Assembly: GCA_963846885.1 (NCBI GenBank)
Contig: CAWJXS010000014.1
Location: 1 to 64,000 of the forward strand
From: RPQJ01 sp963846885
GTDB lineage: Bacteria; Pseudomonadota; Gammaproteobacteria; Steroidobacterales; Steroidobacteraceae
Reading direction: 5' to 3'
Length of the DNA stretch: 64,000 nt
Shown here one piece after another: positions 18,541 through 29,738 of this stretch (its first letter is position 1; each line of letters opens with the position of its first letter). The position numbers were made by a program, and so were the translations under genes. The notes below the pieces were generated by a model, which ran no database searches, was not told the DNA's origin, and saw only the letters and a list, made by a program, of their open reading frames with translations.

Positions 18541-19146
18541 ATGCAATCGCTCAAGACATTGACGCGACGCGCAGGAATCGCGCTGGTGCTGGCCGTGCCG
18601 TGCGTTGCGCTTGCGACACCGCCGGCATGGGCGCCGGCCCACGGTTGGCGCAAGAAGAACGATCCCACGTACGCGGGCTACAGCGGTCGCGAATGGGACT
18701 ACGACTACGGCGTGCGCTCGGGCTCATGCGATCGCGGCCGCATCGGACAGGTGCTGGGCGGCGTCGTTGGAGGTGCCGCCGGCGGCGCCATCGGCGCGGA
18801 AGTTGCCAAGGGCACCGATCACCGCGATGTCGCCATCGTCGTGGGCACTGTCATCGGCGCCGCCATCGGCGCGGAAGTCGGGCGCCGCATGGACAAGACC
18901 GATCGCTCTTGCGTGGGCCATTCGCTCGAACTTGCCGACTATGGCCAGAGCGTCAAGTGGACCAACCCGAACACGCGCGTGACGTACCAGCTGACCCCGC
19001 TCGACAACGAAAGCGGGGCCGATGGCTGCCGGCGGTTCCGGCTCATTGCGCACGGGTCGTTTGGCCTGAGCGAAGGCCGCACGGTCGCTTGCCCCGATGG
19101 CCAGGGCACCTGGCAGCTCGCCGACGACCGCTACAGCCGGCGGTAG
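18541..19146 (+). CDS. Glycine-zipper (2TM) outer-membrane-type protein
   Basis: 201 residues with an N-terminal signal peptide (MQSLKTLTRRAGIALVLAV...) and a strong GAGGAGG site upstream. Two Gly-zipper helices (about 70-87 GQVLGGVVGGAAGGAIGAEV and about 95-115 VAIVVGTVIGAAIGAEVGRRMD) match the 2TM glycine zipper of Rick_17kDa/YmgG-like envelope proteins. The C-terminal part carries four Cys in two pairs (SCVGHSLE; ADGCRRF and VACPDG), suggesting disulfides. The role is unknown. Confidence 0.8.
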   Translation: MQSLKTLTRRAGIALVLAVPCVALATPPAWAPAHGWRKKNDPTYAGYSGREWDYDYGVRSGSCDRGRIGQVLGGVVGGAAGGAIGAEVAKGTDHRDVAIVVGTVIGAAIGAEVGRRMDKTDRSCVGHSLELADYGQSVKWTNPNTRVTYQLTPLDNESGADGCRRFRLIAHGSFGLSEGRTVACPDGQGTWQLADDRYSRR

Positions 19147-19175
19147 TCCGCCGCGCCCGTCGTTGATGCCCCACC

Positions 19176-19197
19176 GGGCGCATGCTAGCGTGCGCCC
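19176..19197. promoter_or_regulatory. 22-bp near-perfect palindrome upstream of the LacI gene
   Basis: GGGCGCATGCTAGCGTGCGCCC, with one mismatched pair, sits between the glycine-zipper stop and the LacI ATG at 19215. It could be an autoregulatory operator or a hairpin ending the upstream transcript; there is no T-run, so an operator is somewhat favoured. It does not match the TGCAAACGTATKCA operators of the sugar genes. Confidence 0.4.
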
Positions 19198-19214
19198 GCC
19201 TGCGGGGGTAATCA

Positions 19215-20252
19215 ATGAAGAGCGTACGGCCCACTTCTCGCGACATCGCGCGCCTGGCGGAGGTTTCGCAGGCAACGGTGTCGCGCGCCCTGCGCAACAG
19301 TCCCCTCGTGCGGCCTGAGACCCGCGAGCGCATCGAATCGATCGCGCGTGAGCTCAGCTATCGCACCGACCGCCGGGCGGCCGGACTGCGCACCCGCCGT
19401 TCGAACACGCTCGCGCTGCTGCTGTTCGAAGAATCCGCCGAAGACGCGCAGATCAATCCGTTCTTCCTGTCCATGCTCGGTCACATCACGCGCGCCACGG
19501 CACGGCGCGGGCTCGACCTGCTCGTGTCCTTCCAGCAGTTGAGCGACGACTGGCACACCGAATACCAGCTCAGCAACCGCGCGGATGGCCTGATCCTGCT
19601 GGGTTACGGCGATTACATCTCGTCGATGCCGCGCCTGCGCAAGCTCGCCGATGCGGGCGCGAATTTCGTGATCTGGGGTCCGGACGTCGACGGCACGCCG
19701 GGCCGCTACGTGCGCACGGACAACACGGCCGGCGGCCTGCAGGCCACCCGCCATCTGCTCGGACTGGGCCGGCGCCGCATCGCTTACCTCGGCAGTTCGT
19801 CGGATCATTGGCCCGAATTCCAGGCGCGTTACAGCGGCTACGAACGGGCGCTGCGTGACATGGGGCTCGAGCCCGACCCGATGCTTGCCGTCGAGGTCCA
19901 GTCGAGCGAACACGCCGGCCATGAAGCAGCCATGGGCCTGCTCGAATCCGGCCTTGCCTTCGACGCGATATTCGCCGCGAGCGACCTCATTGCCATGGGC
20001 GCGATCAGCGCCCTGCGCGAGCGCGGCCGCAGCGTGCCGCAAGACGTGGCCGTGATCGGCTTCGACGACATCGCAGCTGCGGCCCACTTCATCCCTCCGC
20101 TCACGACCGTGCAGCAGGACACGCACCGCGCCGCGGACATGCTGGTCGACAACCTGTTGCGAATGTCCGCGGGCGAGCCCGTGGAGTCGGCGTTGATCGA
20201 GCCGAAGCTGGTGGTGCGCGGCTCTTGCGGCGGAGACGGAAGCGCGAACTGA
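19215..20252 (+). CDS. LacI family transcriptional regulator
   Basis: 345 residues. It has an N-terminal HTH (TSRDIARLAEVSQATVSRALRN) and hinge (RTDRRAAGLRTRRSNTLALLLF), then a periplasmic-binding-protein-like sugar domain with VIWGPDVDG, GLQATRHLLGLGRRRIAYLG, DAIFAASDLIAMGA and VAVIGFDDI. The regulator lies just upstream of the Entner-Doudoroff and maltodextrin regions. Two LacI-type sites (TGCAAACGTATKCA) at 29664 and 44898 are good candidate targets. A named function is not assigned; a MalI/MalR-like role is inferred from context. Confidence 0.93.
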   Translation: MKSVRPTSRDIARLAEVSQATVSRALRNSPLVRPETRERIESIARELSYRTDRRAAGLRTRRSNTLALLLFEESAEDAQINPFFLSMLGHITRATARRGLDLLVSFQQLSDDWHTEYQLSNRADGLILLGYGDYISSMPRLRKLADAGANFVIWGPDVDGTPGRYVRTDNTAGGLQATRHLLGLGRRRIAYLGSSSDHWPEFQARYSGYERALRDMGLEPDPMLAVEVQSSEHAGHEAAMGLLESGLAFDAIFAASDLIAMGAISALRERGRSVPQDVAVIGFDDIAAAAHFIPPLTTVQQDTHRAADMLVDNLLRMSAGEPVESALIEPKLVVRGSCGGDGSAN

Positions 20253-20255
20253 CGT

Positions 20256-20859
20256 GACGAATCGGGCGAGCGCGGTTCAGGGCGACGCAGTGGCGCTCGC
20301 TGGGTGGAAGAATGCAAGTCGTGGGCAGGTGGGTACGATGACGACATACGCACAGCACGTTGGCAGCGCAGGTAGTGCGGGTTGGGAGGTGATGAGGTGG
20401 GGCAGAACACACTGCGGCAGCGGCGCGGAGCGCTTGAGCATCGCGGCTCACGACTGCGCGGCAGGAAAGAACTTCAGCGTGTCGATGCCGCATCGAGCGC
20501 GGCGATGATTTCAGTTGGCGTCGTCGCGCGGCAGCAGCGGCACCATGCGTCTTCGCCGCGGCGATGAGGCTGGCCGAGCATCCGGGCGAGACCACGAACT
20601 GGCTTCCCGCCTCGGCGCGGCGCGTATTGCGCCGCATTGATGATGGTTCCGGCGCCGACGATGGCCTCGGGCACGGCGGCACGAATCGCGCGTATGCTCG
20701 CGAGCGCGGCGGGCGTGCGCAACGTGACCTCGAGCACCGTGAGGCCACCGGCAACCAGCGCCTCGGCGAGGGGCACCGCGTGGGCAGTGTCTTCGATCGT
20801 CAGCACCGGGATCACGGGGCATCGCTGCAGCAGGTGACGCACTGAAAAATCCTCCGGTT

Positions 20860-20863
<4 letters not shown>
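20256..20863 (-). pseudogene. eda: KDPG aldolase, frameshifted
   Basis: The start at 20863 (MKPEDFSVRHLLQRCPVIP) gives a normal 2-keto-3-deoxy-6-phosphogluconate aldolase N-terminus (PVIPVLTIEDTAHAVPLAEAL; LEVTLRTPAAL; EAIVGAGTIINAAQY). The frame then shifts. AGSQFVVSPGC and IAAAKTHGA continue in another frame, TPTEIIAALDA in the first, and DTLKFFPA, with the Schiff-base Lys, in a third. The tail (FCPT..., NVLCV...) is recognisable but scrambled, so the end is approximate. Eda cleaves KDPG to pyruvate and glyceraldehyde-3-phosphate. The start overlaps the edd stop (ATGA). Confidence 0.8.
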
Positions 20864-22720
<1,857 letters not shown>

Positions 22721-22786
22721 AGAGATATAAAAAATGCAGGGGACAAAGTTAGATTGGAAGAGGCGCAGAGCATCCTACATCAGTTC

Positions 22787-22801
22787 TGTAGCGAAACTAC
22801 T
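22787..22801. promoter_or_regulatory. HexR-like operator 1 in the edd-zwf promoter region
   Basis: TGTAGCGAAACTACT: half-sites TGTAG and CTAC(T) separated by five bases, close to the HexR palindrome (TGTARTNNNNNYTACA type). It lies in the AT-rich (about 200 bp) divergent region between edd and zwf. The hexR gene is 2.4 kb away, at the end of the same cluster. Confidence 0.5.
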
Positions 22802-22892
22802 AAGAATAAATGAATACATATTCTTTCTATTATTTATCAACGATTTATGAATACTAGACAGAGTTAGAGGTTAGCTGTAGCATGCTCAGTGC

Positions 22893-22907
22893 TGTAGTTT
22901 AAATACA
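22893..22907. promoter_or_regulatory. HexR-like operator 2 just upstream of zwf
   Basis: TGTAGTTTAAATACA, 12 bp before the zwf ATG, a close fit to the HexR palindrome of gammaproteobacteria. Together with the site at 22787 it supports repression of edd-eda and zwf-pgl-hexR by HexR, released by KDPG in known systems. Direct binding has not been shown here. Confidence 0.6.
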
Positions 22908-22918
22908 GAAGGAAATAC

Positions 22919-24450
22919 ATGAACGAAGTGACCGCAGCCGCCACGCCGCAGACACTGCGAGATTTAGACCTCGTGCTGTTAGGTGGCACAGGCGATCTGG
23001 CGATGCGCAAGCTGCTACGAGGGCTATATCGTCGTCAACTCTCAGGCGACATGACGGCAGGCGCACGCATCATCGCCGTGGCGCGGAAGCGCCATGTAGC
23101 GCGAAGAGTTAGTCGCGCAGGCCAGAGCAGTAGTGCAGCAAGCGCGTGGGCGACGCGTTAGACGAGACAGGATGGCAGCAGTTAGCAGCGCGCCTGAAGT
23201 TACTTGCCGCATCGATGCCACCGCATCGGCAGACTACGCGGCGCTGGCCGCGATTCTCGCTACCGCGGGCGACAGTAGTGCGCGTGTTCTTTCTCTCAAC
23301 CGCGCAGGGCCTGTTCGAGGTGGTCTGCCGCGAACTCAAGTCGTCCGGCGTGGTGACGAGCATCGTCGCGCATCGTGCTGGAGAAGCCGCTCGGCACCGA
23401 CACGGCGTCCGCCAATCGCATCAACGACGTCGTGGCCGCCGCCTTCGCGGAACACCAGATCTTTCGCATCGACCACTACCTCGGCAAGGAGACGGTGCAG
23501 AACCTGCTGGCGCTGCGCTTCGCCAACGCGCTGTTCGAGCCGCTGTGGCGCCGCGACCGCATTCGACCACGTGCAGATCACGGTGGCCGAGACAGCTCGG
23601 CGTCGGCAGCGCGCGTCGACTACTACGACGACGCCGGCGCGCTGCGCGACATGGTGCAGAACCACATGCTGCAGCTGCTGTGCCTGATCGCGATGGAGCC
23701 GCCGGCGGCAGCTTCGCCGCCGATGCAGTGCGTGACGAGAAGCTCAAGGTGCTGCGCGCTCTGCGGCCGATAGACGGGCGCAGACGCGATCCGGAACACC
23801 GTGCGCGGGCAGTACCGCGCCGGCGTGATCGGCACGGCGCAGTCGTGCCGGGCTACCTGGATGAAGAGCGGCGTCGCGAGCGACAGCACGACCGAGATCG
23901 TTCGTGGCATTGCAAGCGTCGACATCGACAACTGGCGCTGGGCAGGCGTGCCGTTCTACCTGCGGACCGGCAAGCGACTGCCCGATGCGCGTCGCCGAGA
24001 TCGTCGTCACGTTCGAGCAGGTGCCGCATTCGATCTTCGACGGCGCAGCGCCCTCGCCAGCCGCCGAATCGCCTCGTGATCCGGCTGCAGCCCGAAGAGC
24101 ACATCACGCTGCGCATCCTGGCCAAGCGCCCGGGCGAGGCGTTGCGGCTCAAACCGGTCGACCTGGGCCTCGACCTCACCGATTCGTTCAAGTCGCGCAG
24201 GCTCGACGCCTACGAACGGCTGCTCGGCGACGCGATCCAGGGCAACCTGACGCTGTTCATGCGCCGCGACGAGGTCGATGCCGCATGGCGCTGGATCGAT
24301 CCGATTCGCGCGGCCTGGGACGCCGACCTGGACGGGCCGCGCCCTTATGCAGCGGGCACCTGGGGTCCGGCGGCGGCGGCGTCGTTGATCGCGCGGGACG
24401 GTTGCGAGTGGTACGAGGAAATCTGGCGTGCGGCATCACTCATTCACTGA
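22919..24450 (+). pseudogene. zwf: Glucose-6-phosphate 1-dehydrogenase, multiply frameshifted
   Basis: The ATG at 22919 is preceded by AGAAGGAA. Pieces in changing frames: LVLLGGTGDLAMRKLL (NADP-binding GxxGDLA) and ARIIAVAR, then GDALDETGWQQLAARL, VFFLSTAQGLFEVVCRELKSSGVV, LEKPLGTDTASANRIN, RIDHYLGKETVQNLLALRFAN (active-site motif), VDYYDDAGALRDMVQNHMLQLLCLIAMEPP, and the C-terminus EEHITLRILAKRPGE...WRWIDPIRAAWD. Zwf oxidises glucose-6-phosphate. At least six frame switches are present. The 3' end overlaps pgl. Confidence 0.85.
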
Positions 24451-25102
24451 CGGCGACACGCTCGCCAGAACGCTGGCTGCAGACGTTGCTGCGTCGCTGC
24501 GCGCCGACTCGAAGCCCACGAACGCGCAAGCCTCGTGGTGTCCGGGGGCCGCACGCCCGCTGCCTTTCTGCGCGAACTCGGTCGAGCCCGCTCGACTGGT
24601 CGCGCATCCACGTCACGCTGGCCGACGAGCGGTGCGTGGTGGCAACAGACACGGCCAGCAATCTGCGCCTGGTCCGCGCGGCATTTGCCGGCACACCGGC
24701 GGCCGCTGCATTGCTGGAAATAGACGCCACTCGCGCGGATGCAGCTGCAACGTGGAGCGCCGCGCTGCAGTTGTGCCCCTGCCCTTCGCCGCCGTGGTAC
24801 TGGGCATGGGCGACGACGGTCATTTCGCCTCGCTGTTTCCAGGCATGCCCGGCCTCGCGGCAGCGCTGGCCAGCGACGGCCCGCATGCGGTGGTGCGTGG
24901 CCTCGCGCCGGTGGAACCCAAAGCGCGGCTCAGCCTGACGCTCGCCGCATTGCTCACGACGGATCTGCTCGCACTGCATGTCACCGGCGCGTCGAAGCTC
25001 GCGACCCTGCAGCTGGCGTCTGCCGGCAGCGCGCTCGAGATGCCGGTGCGCGCCTTGCTGGAACAAAATCGCGTCCCGCTCGAGATCTACCACGCCCCGT
25101 GA
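24428..25102 (+). pseudogene. pgl: 6-Phosphogluconolactonase, frameshifted
   Basis: It starts with GTG at 24428, overlapping the end of zwf (MRHHSFTDGDTLARTLAADVAASLRA). The frames then alternate: VSGGRTPAAFLRELGRAR, LDWSRIHVTLADERCVVATDTASNLRLVRAAF, and AVVLGMGDDGHFASLFPG to the C-terminus LLEQNRVPLEIYHAP. The SGGRTP, LADER and GMGDDGHFASLFP motifs identify the family, which hydrolyses the lactone made by Zwf. About three single-base indels break it. Confidence 0.85.
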
Positions 25103-25133
25103 CGAGCGGGCGCGGGCGCGCCGCGCAGGCAGG

Positions 25134-25982
25134 ATGGTTGAACTACTGCGACGGGTCGCCGCGGCGCAGGTCGACCTCACTCCCGCGGAAGCGAAAGTCG
25201 CCGCCTAGTGCTCGCCGAGCCGTCATGGGTCCTGGGACAGTCGCTGATGCAGGTGGCTGCACGCGCCGGCGTGAGCGAACCGACCGTCATCCGCTTCTGC
25301 AGGTCGATCGGCCTCGATGGCTTCCAGAGTTTCCGGCTGCGGCTGGCACAGAGCATCGCGAGCGGCGCCCTTTTCCTGCCGACTGCCGTAGGCCCGGACG
25401 ACGACGCCGGCGAGATCGCGGCGAAGGTGCTGGAGCGATCCGCGCGGACCTGCTCGACGTGCGCACGCAGCTGGAGCCAGCGCGCATGGAAGCGGCCGTC
25501 GGACTGCTCGCGGGTGCGCGCCGGCTCGAATTCTATGGGCTCGGCAGCTCCGGTATCGTGGCTGCCGACGCGCGCCACAAGTTCTTCCGCCTCGGCATCG
25601 TCGCCACAGCGTATGCCGACGCGCACCTGCACGGCATGGCCGCGACGATGCTCGGCCCCGAGGACGTGGTTGTCGCGATTTCGAGCACGGGCCGCACCAT
25701 CGACCTGATCTCGAGCGTCGAACTCGCGCTGGAGGCCGGCGCGAAAGTGATCGCGATCACTTCGCCGTCGTCGCCCTCGCACGACTGGCGACCGTGCCGA
25801 TCGAGATCTCCGTGGACGAGGACACCGATGTCTACACGCCGATGACGACTCGCCTGGCGCAGCTCGCCATCATCGACGCGCTGTCGGTGGGTGTCGCGAT
25901 GCGGCAGGGACCGGAACTGATCGAGCGGCTCGAGCGGACGTGGCGGTCGCTCAGGACGAAGCGGGTGCCGGGATTCGATTGA
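25134..25982 (+). pseudogene. hexR: RpiR/HexR family regulator, frameshifted
   Basis: ATG at 25134 with AGG upstream. The first frame (VELLRRVAAAQVDLTPAEAKVAA) is interrupted by a stop. The next frame gives VLAEPSWVLGQSLMQVAARAGVSEPTVIRFCRSIGLDGFQSFRLRLA, the RpiR-type HTH. A third frame gives RLEFYGLGSSGIVAADARHKFFRLGI and VVVAISSTGRTIDLI (SIS sugar-phosphate domain), and the last frame gives the C-terminus to 25982. HexR represses zwf and edd operons and senses KDPG. Two matching operators are in the edd-zwf spacer. Confidence 0.82.
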
Positions 25983-25991
25983 CCGGGTGGA

Positions 25992-27488
25992 TCAGTCTTT
26001 CTCGTCCACGCGCAGCGTGGCGAGACCGGCCAGCACCCACAGCAGTCCGCCGAGCACCAGCGCGTTGATCGCGTGGCCGCCGAACAGCACGCGCACCAGG
26101 ATGCCGAGCACGCTCGCGGCCAGGATCTGCGGAATCACGATGAAGAAATTGAAGATACCCATGTAGATGCCCATCTTCCGGGCCGGCACGGCGCGGGAGA
26201 GCATCGAGTACGGCAGCGACAGGATGGAGGCCCAGGCGAACCCCACGCCCGCCATCGACAGCAGCAGCATGCGCGGATCGTCGATGAAGCGGATCGATAT
26301 CAGTCCGACTGCTCCGAGCCAGAGGCACACCAGGTGCGCCTTGCGCTGGCCGAATGCCGCGGCCAGCTTCGGGATGAACAAGGCGGCGAGCGCGGCAAAG
26401 CCGTTGTAGGCGGCAAACAGCACGCCGACCCAGTTCGCGCCTTCGTTGTAGGCGACGGAGGTGGCGTCGGTGGTCCCGTAGTGATGCTGCGTCACGGCCG
26501 AGGTCGTGTAGATCCACATCGCGAACAGCGCAAACCACGAGAGGAACTGCACCACCGCGAGCTGGCGCATCACCTTGGGCATGAGGTAGAGATCGTTGAC
26601 GACGTTGTGCAGCATGCCGTCCGTCTGCCCGCGCTGCTGGCGCGAGGCCACCACGATCTGCAACAGCCCGAATGCCGCGAGACCAAAACCCAGCACGTAG
26701 AGCTGCTTGTCCCAGCCGAAGGCCGCGACTGCCGCCGCGAACGCAGATCCGATGACGATCCACACCGCTGCGGACTTGCGATACCACTCCGGCGTCTGCG
26801 CGAGCGTGCCCGCACCCGTCGCCCGCTCCGTGGCGGCGTCTTCGAACGCGGCCAGTTCAGCCGGGGAATACTCGCGGGTGCGAATCACCGTCCAGAGCAC
26901 GGCACCCAGGAATGCCGCCGCGCCGAGATAGAACGCGAGCTTCACCGATTGCGGCAACTCGCCTGGTTCCGCGACGTTGCTGACGTCGAAGTAGTTGGTC
27001 AGGATCCATGGCAATGCCGAGGCCACGACCGCGCCGACACCGATGAACCAGCTCTGCATCGAGTAGCCGCTGCAACGCTGCTTTTCGGGCAGCATGTCGC
27101 CCACGAGCGCGCGGAACGGCTCCATCGAGATATTGATCGACGCATCCAGGATCCACAGCATGCCCGCGGCGATCCACAGGTAGGGGCTGTTCGGCATCAC
27201 GACGAGGGCGGCGGTTGCGAGCAAGGCTCCGCCCAGGAAATACGGACGGCGCCGGCCGAGTCCGTTCCACGTGCGGTCGCTCAGGTAACCGATGATGGGC
27301 TGCACGATGAGGCCAGTGACCGGCGCGGCGAGCCACAGGATCGGCAAGTCGTCGATCGACGCCCCAAGCGACTGGAAGATGCGGCTGACGTTCGCGTTCT
27401 GCAGCGCAAAGCCGAACTGGATTCCGAGGAATCCGAAGCACATGTTCCAGATCTGCCAGAACGTCAGTGTCGGCTTCTGCGTGCGCAC
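25992..27488 (-). CDS. MFS transporter, SLC45/MalY-like (maltose or related sugars)
   Basis: 498 residues with a GTG start at 27488 sharing one base with the GH97 stop. Twelve membrane segments are expected. Signature-like pieces are NMCFGFLGIQFGFALQNANVSRIFQ, IIGYLSDRTWNGLGRRRPY (the conserved RxxRRP loop of sugar-H+ symporters) and AWASILSLPYSMLSRAVP. This group moves maltose, sucrose or other disaccharides with protons and is often coupled to TonB-dependent maltodextrin receptors in Caulobacter- and Xanthomonas-like species. A second, frameshifted paralogue lies at 40338. Confidence 0.88.
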   Translation of the reverse strand: MRTQKPTLTFWQIWNMCFGFLGIQFGFALQNANVSRIFQSLGASIDDLPILWLAAPVTGLIVQPIIGYLSDRTWNGLGRRRPYFLGGALLATAALVVMPNSPYLWIAAGMLWILDASINISMEPFRALVGDMLPEKQRCSGYSMQSWFIGVGAVVASALPWILTNYFDVSNVAEPGELPQSVKLAFYLGAAAFLGAVLWTVIRTREYSPAELAAFEDAATERATGAGTLAQTPEWYRKSAAVWIVIGSAFAAAVAAFGWDKQLYVLGFGLAAFGLLQIVVASRQQRGQTDGMLHNVVNDLYLMPKVMRQLAVVQFLSWFALFAMWIYTTSAVTQHHYGTTDATSVAYNEGANWVGVLFAAYNGFAALAALFIPKLAAAFGQRKAHLVCLWLGAVGLISIRFIDDPRMLLLSMAGVGFAWASILSLPYSMLSRAVPARKMGIYMGIFNFFIVIPQILAASVLGILVRVLFGGHAINALVLGGLLWVLAGLATLRVDEKD

Positions 27489-29572
27489 TAGTGACCCTTC
27501 CCCGTTTCGATGACCGGCCGGAACCTGATCGCCACGCCGCCACTGCGCGCCAGCGCAAGGTCCAGCGTGTCGGTCGATGCGACCGTGCGGTGCTCGACTG
27601 CCAGGTCGTCAGGCCGCGTTTTCCAGTCGGCTTGCGCGCCATCGCGATAGATGTCGGCGCGGTAGCGCACGCCGGGCTCGAGGAAATCGAGCCGCACCTG
27701 CAGCTTGCGCGCATTCTCGTCGGTGAGCGCGCCCAGGAACCAGTCGGGCTGGCCGCGCTGCTTGCGCGCGATCACGACGAAGTCGCCCACCTCACCGGCG
27801 AGACCCACGCTCTCGTCCCAGTCGGTCGGCACGTCCTTGATGAACTGCAGTGCCTGCGGATGCTGCAGGTAGTTCTCCGGCAGGTCCGCCGCCATCTGCA
27901 CCGGGCTGTAGAGCACGACGTACAGCGAGAGCTCCTTCGCCAGGGTGTGCGGCACGCGGTGCTTGCCGTCGAGACCCTCGAACGCCAGGTTGACGATGCC
28001 CGGTGTGTAATCCATCGGCCCGGCGAGCATGCGCGTGAACGGCAGGATCGCGACGTGCTCGGGTGGGTTGATGGGATTGCCCCAGGCGTTGTATTCCTGG
28101 CCGCGCGCACCCTCGCGCGACAGCCAGTTGGGGTACGTGCGACGCAGCCCCGTGTCTTTCACCGGTTCGTGCGAGTTGATACTGATCTTGCGCTTGGCGG
28201 CTTCACGCAGCACGCGCAGGTGATGCTCGACGGTGTACTGGCCGTCGTGCCACTCGTGCAGTTCGACGCCGTTGGCGTCGATGCGGCGGATGTCGCCCGC
28301 GTCGGCCACGTAGCCGGTCTTGACCTGCCGCACGCCGACCGACTCGTAGAGATCGAACGCCGCGGCCATCTGCGGCTCGTAGTTGCCGAGGTCGGCCGCC
28401 GTCTCGTGATGGCCGACCAGACGCACGCCCTTGGACCGCGCGTAGTCCGTGACCGCCTTCAGATCGAAGTTCGGGTGGGGTTCGGTGAAGCGGAACTGCT
28501 TGCCGTTGTAGAACCAGTCGCCGTCCCAACCCACGTTCCAGCCTTCGACCAGCACGCCCTCGAAGCCATTCGCCGCAGCGAAGTCGATGTAACGCTTGGT
28601 GGCTGCCGTCGTCGCGCCGTGCTTCGGGCCGGAACCCCACGTGGCCTCTTTGATGTGCATCGCCCACCAGATGCCGACGTACTTGCCGGGTTCCACCCAG
28701 GACACGTCGCCGAGGACGTTCGGCTCGTTCAGGTTGAGGATCAGGCTGGAGTTGAGCAGCTCGGCCGCATTCGGCGCGATCTGCACCGTGCGCCACGGCG
28801 TCTTGAACGGCGTGGCGGTCTTGACCCGGATGCCGTCGGACCACGGCGTCAGGCTGGTGCGGAAGATGCCGGGCCGGCGGTGATCGAGCACGTACGCCGC
28901 GTAATCGACCAGCGCGGCTTCGTGAAAACTCAGGTGCACGCCGTCGGGCAGGCGCACGGTCATCGGCGTGTGCGCCATGTGCACGGCATCGAGCGGCGTC
29001 GAGTTGTAGAGGTACTCGTACCGGTTCCAGCGACGGCCGGGAATCCACCAGGCCTTGATGTCCTGCGTGGCTGTCTTGTCGAGACGGAACTCCGTCAGTT
29101 CCTCGGTGATGTTGACCGCGCCGTAGCCCGGTTGCTGCGGCACTTCGTAGCGGAAGGCGAAGCCGTCGTCGAACACGCGCACGCGCAGCTTGAACGTGCG
29201 CTCAGGCCCGCTGGCTGCCGCAAAGGTGACGAGCAATTCGTTGTGACGGTCGCGCATGAGGCGACGCTCGCCCCAGGGTTGTTCCCAGGTGGCGTCGTGG
29301 CTGGACGTCGCGGTGTCTGCGACGCGGAAACGGTCGTCGAAGGCAGGTTGCGACTCGAAGCGCAGGCCGAGGAACCCGGCCGGCATGATTTCGCGGCCTT
29401 TGCGGGAGACGGCGTACCTGGGAGCCCCATTCTCGTCGACGTCGACAGTCACCGTGACCTGTGCGTCCGGCGAATGGACCGCGCCCACGCGCCCCGCCAC
29501 GGTCGTCGCAGAGGCCGAGCCCGCGAGCAGCATGGCCCACAGGAATGCGGCGCGGCACCCGATACTCGACAT
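27488..29572 (-). CDS. GH97 alpha-glucosidase (SusB-like)
   Basis: 694 residues from the ATG at 29572, preceded by GGGGAG; the frame also stays open upstream to 29656. It has a signal peptide (CRAAFLWAMLLAGSASA). The GH97 catalytic segments VLVEGWNVGWDGDW, VGHHETAADLGNYE, NSHEPVKDTGLRRTYPN and REGARGQEYNAW are all present. The Glu in HHE and HEP and the Glu in REG match the inverting alpha-glucosidase (SusB) set, not the retaining variant. It probably releases glucose from malto-oligosaccharides in the periplasm. It is divergent from the GH13 gene across a LacI operator and co-transcribed with the MFS gene. Confidence 0.92.
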   Translation of the reverse strand: MSSIGCRAAFLWAMLLAGSASATTVAGRVGAVHSPDAQVTVTVDVDENGAPRYAVSRKGREIMPAGFLGLRFESQPAFDDRFRVADTATSSHDATWEQPWGERRLMRDRHNELLVTFAAASGPERTFKLRVRVFDDGFAFRYEVPQQPGYGAVNITEELTEFRLDKTATQDIKAWWIPGRRWNRYEYLYNSTPLDAVHMAHTPMTVRLPDGVHLSFHEAALVDYAAYVLDHRRPGIFRTSLTPWSDGIRVKTATPFKTPWRTVQIAPNAAELLNSSLILNLNEPNVLGDVSWVEPGKYVGIWWAMHIKEATWGSGPKHGATTAATKRYIDFAAANGFEGVLVEGWNVGWDGDWFYNGKQFRFTEPHPNFDLKAVTDYARSKGVRLVGHHETAADLGNYEPQMAAAFDLYESVGVRQVKTGYVADAGDIRRIDANGVELHEWHDGQYTVEHHLRVLREAAKRKISINSHEPVKDTGLRRTYPNWLSREGARGQEYNAWGNPINPPEHVAILPFTRMLAGPMDYTPGIVNLAFEGLDGKHRVPHTLAKELSLYVVLYSPVQMAADLPENYLQHPQALQFIKDVPTDWDESVGLAGEVGDFVVIARKQRGQPDWFLGALTDENARKLQVRLDFLEPGVRYRADIYRDGAQADWKTRPDDLAVEHRTVASTDTLDLALARSGGVAIRFRPVIETGKGH

Positions 29573-29663
29573 CGTCTCCCCCTGGCCTGGCACGCTGCTT
29601 CCGCCCTTGTGCAGCGCTGGGCAGTCTACCAACGAACCAGCAATGCGCCCCACCATCGTTCAA

Positions 29664-29677
29664 TGCAAACGTATGCA
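29664..29677. promoter_or_regulatory. LacI-type operator between GH97 and GH13 genes
   Basis: TGCAAACGTATGCA, a palindrome around the central CG (TGCAWACGTWTGCA). It lies in the 166-bp divergent spacer. An almost identical site (13 of 14 bases) is upstream of the maltodextrin receptor at 44898, so both transcription units probably share a LacI-family regulator. Confidence 0.65.
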
Positions 29678-29738
29678 GGGCCTTGTGGCTCTGGCGCCCG
29701 GAATGATTCACTGCGCGTCACCTTCAGGAGGCATCTGG

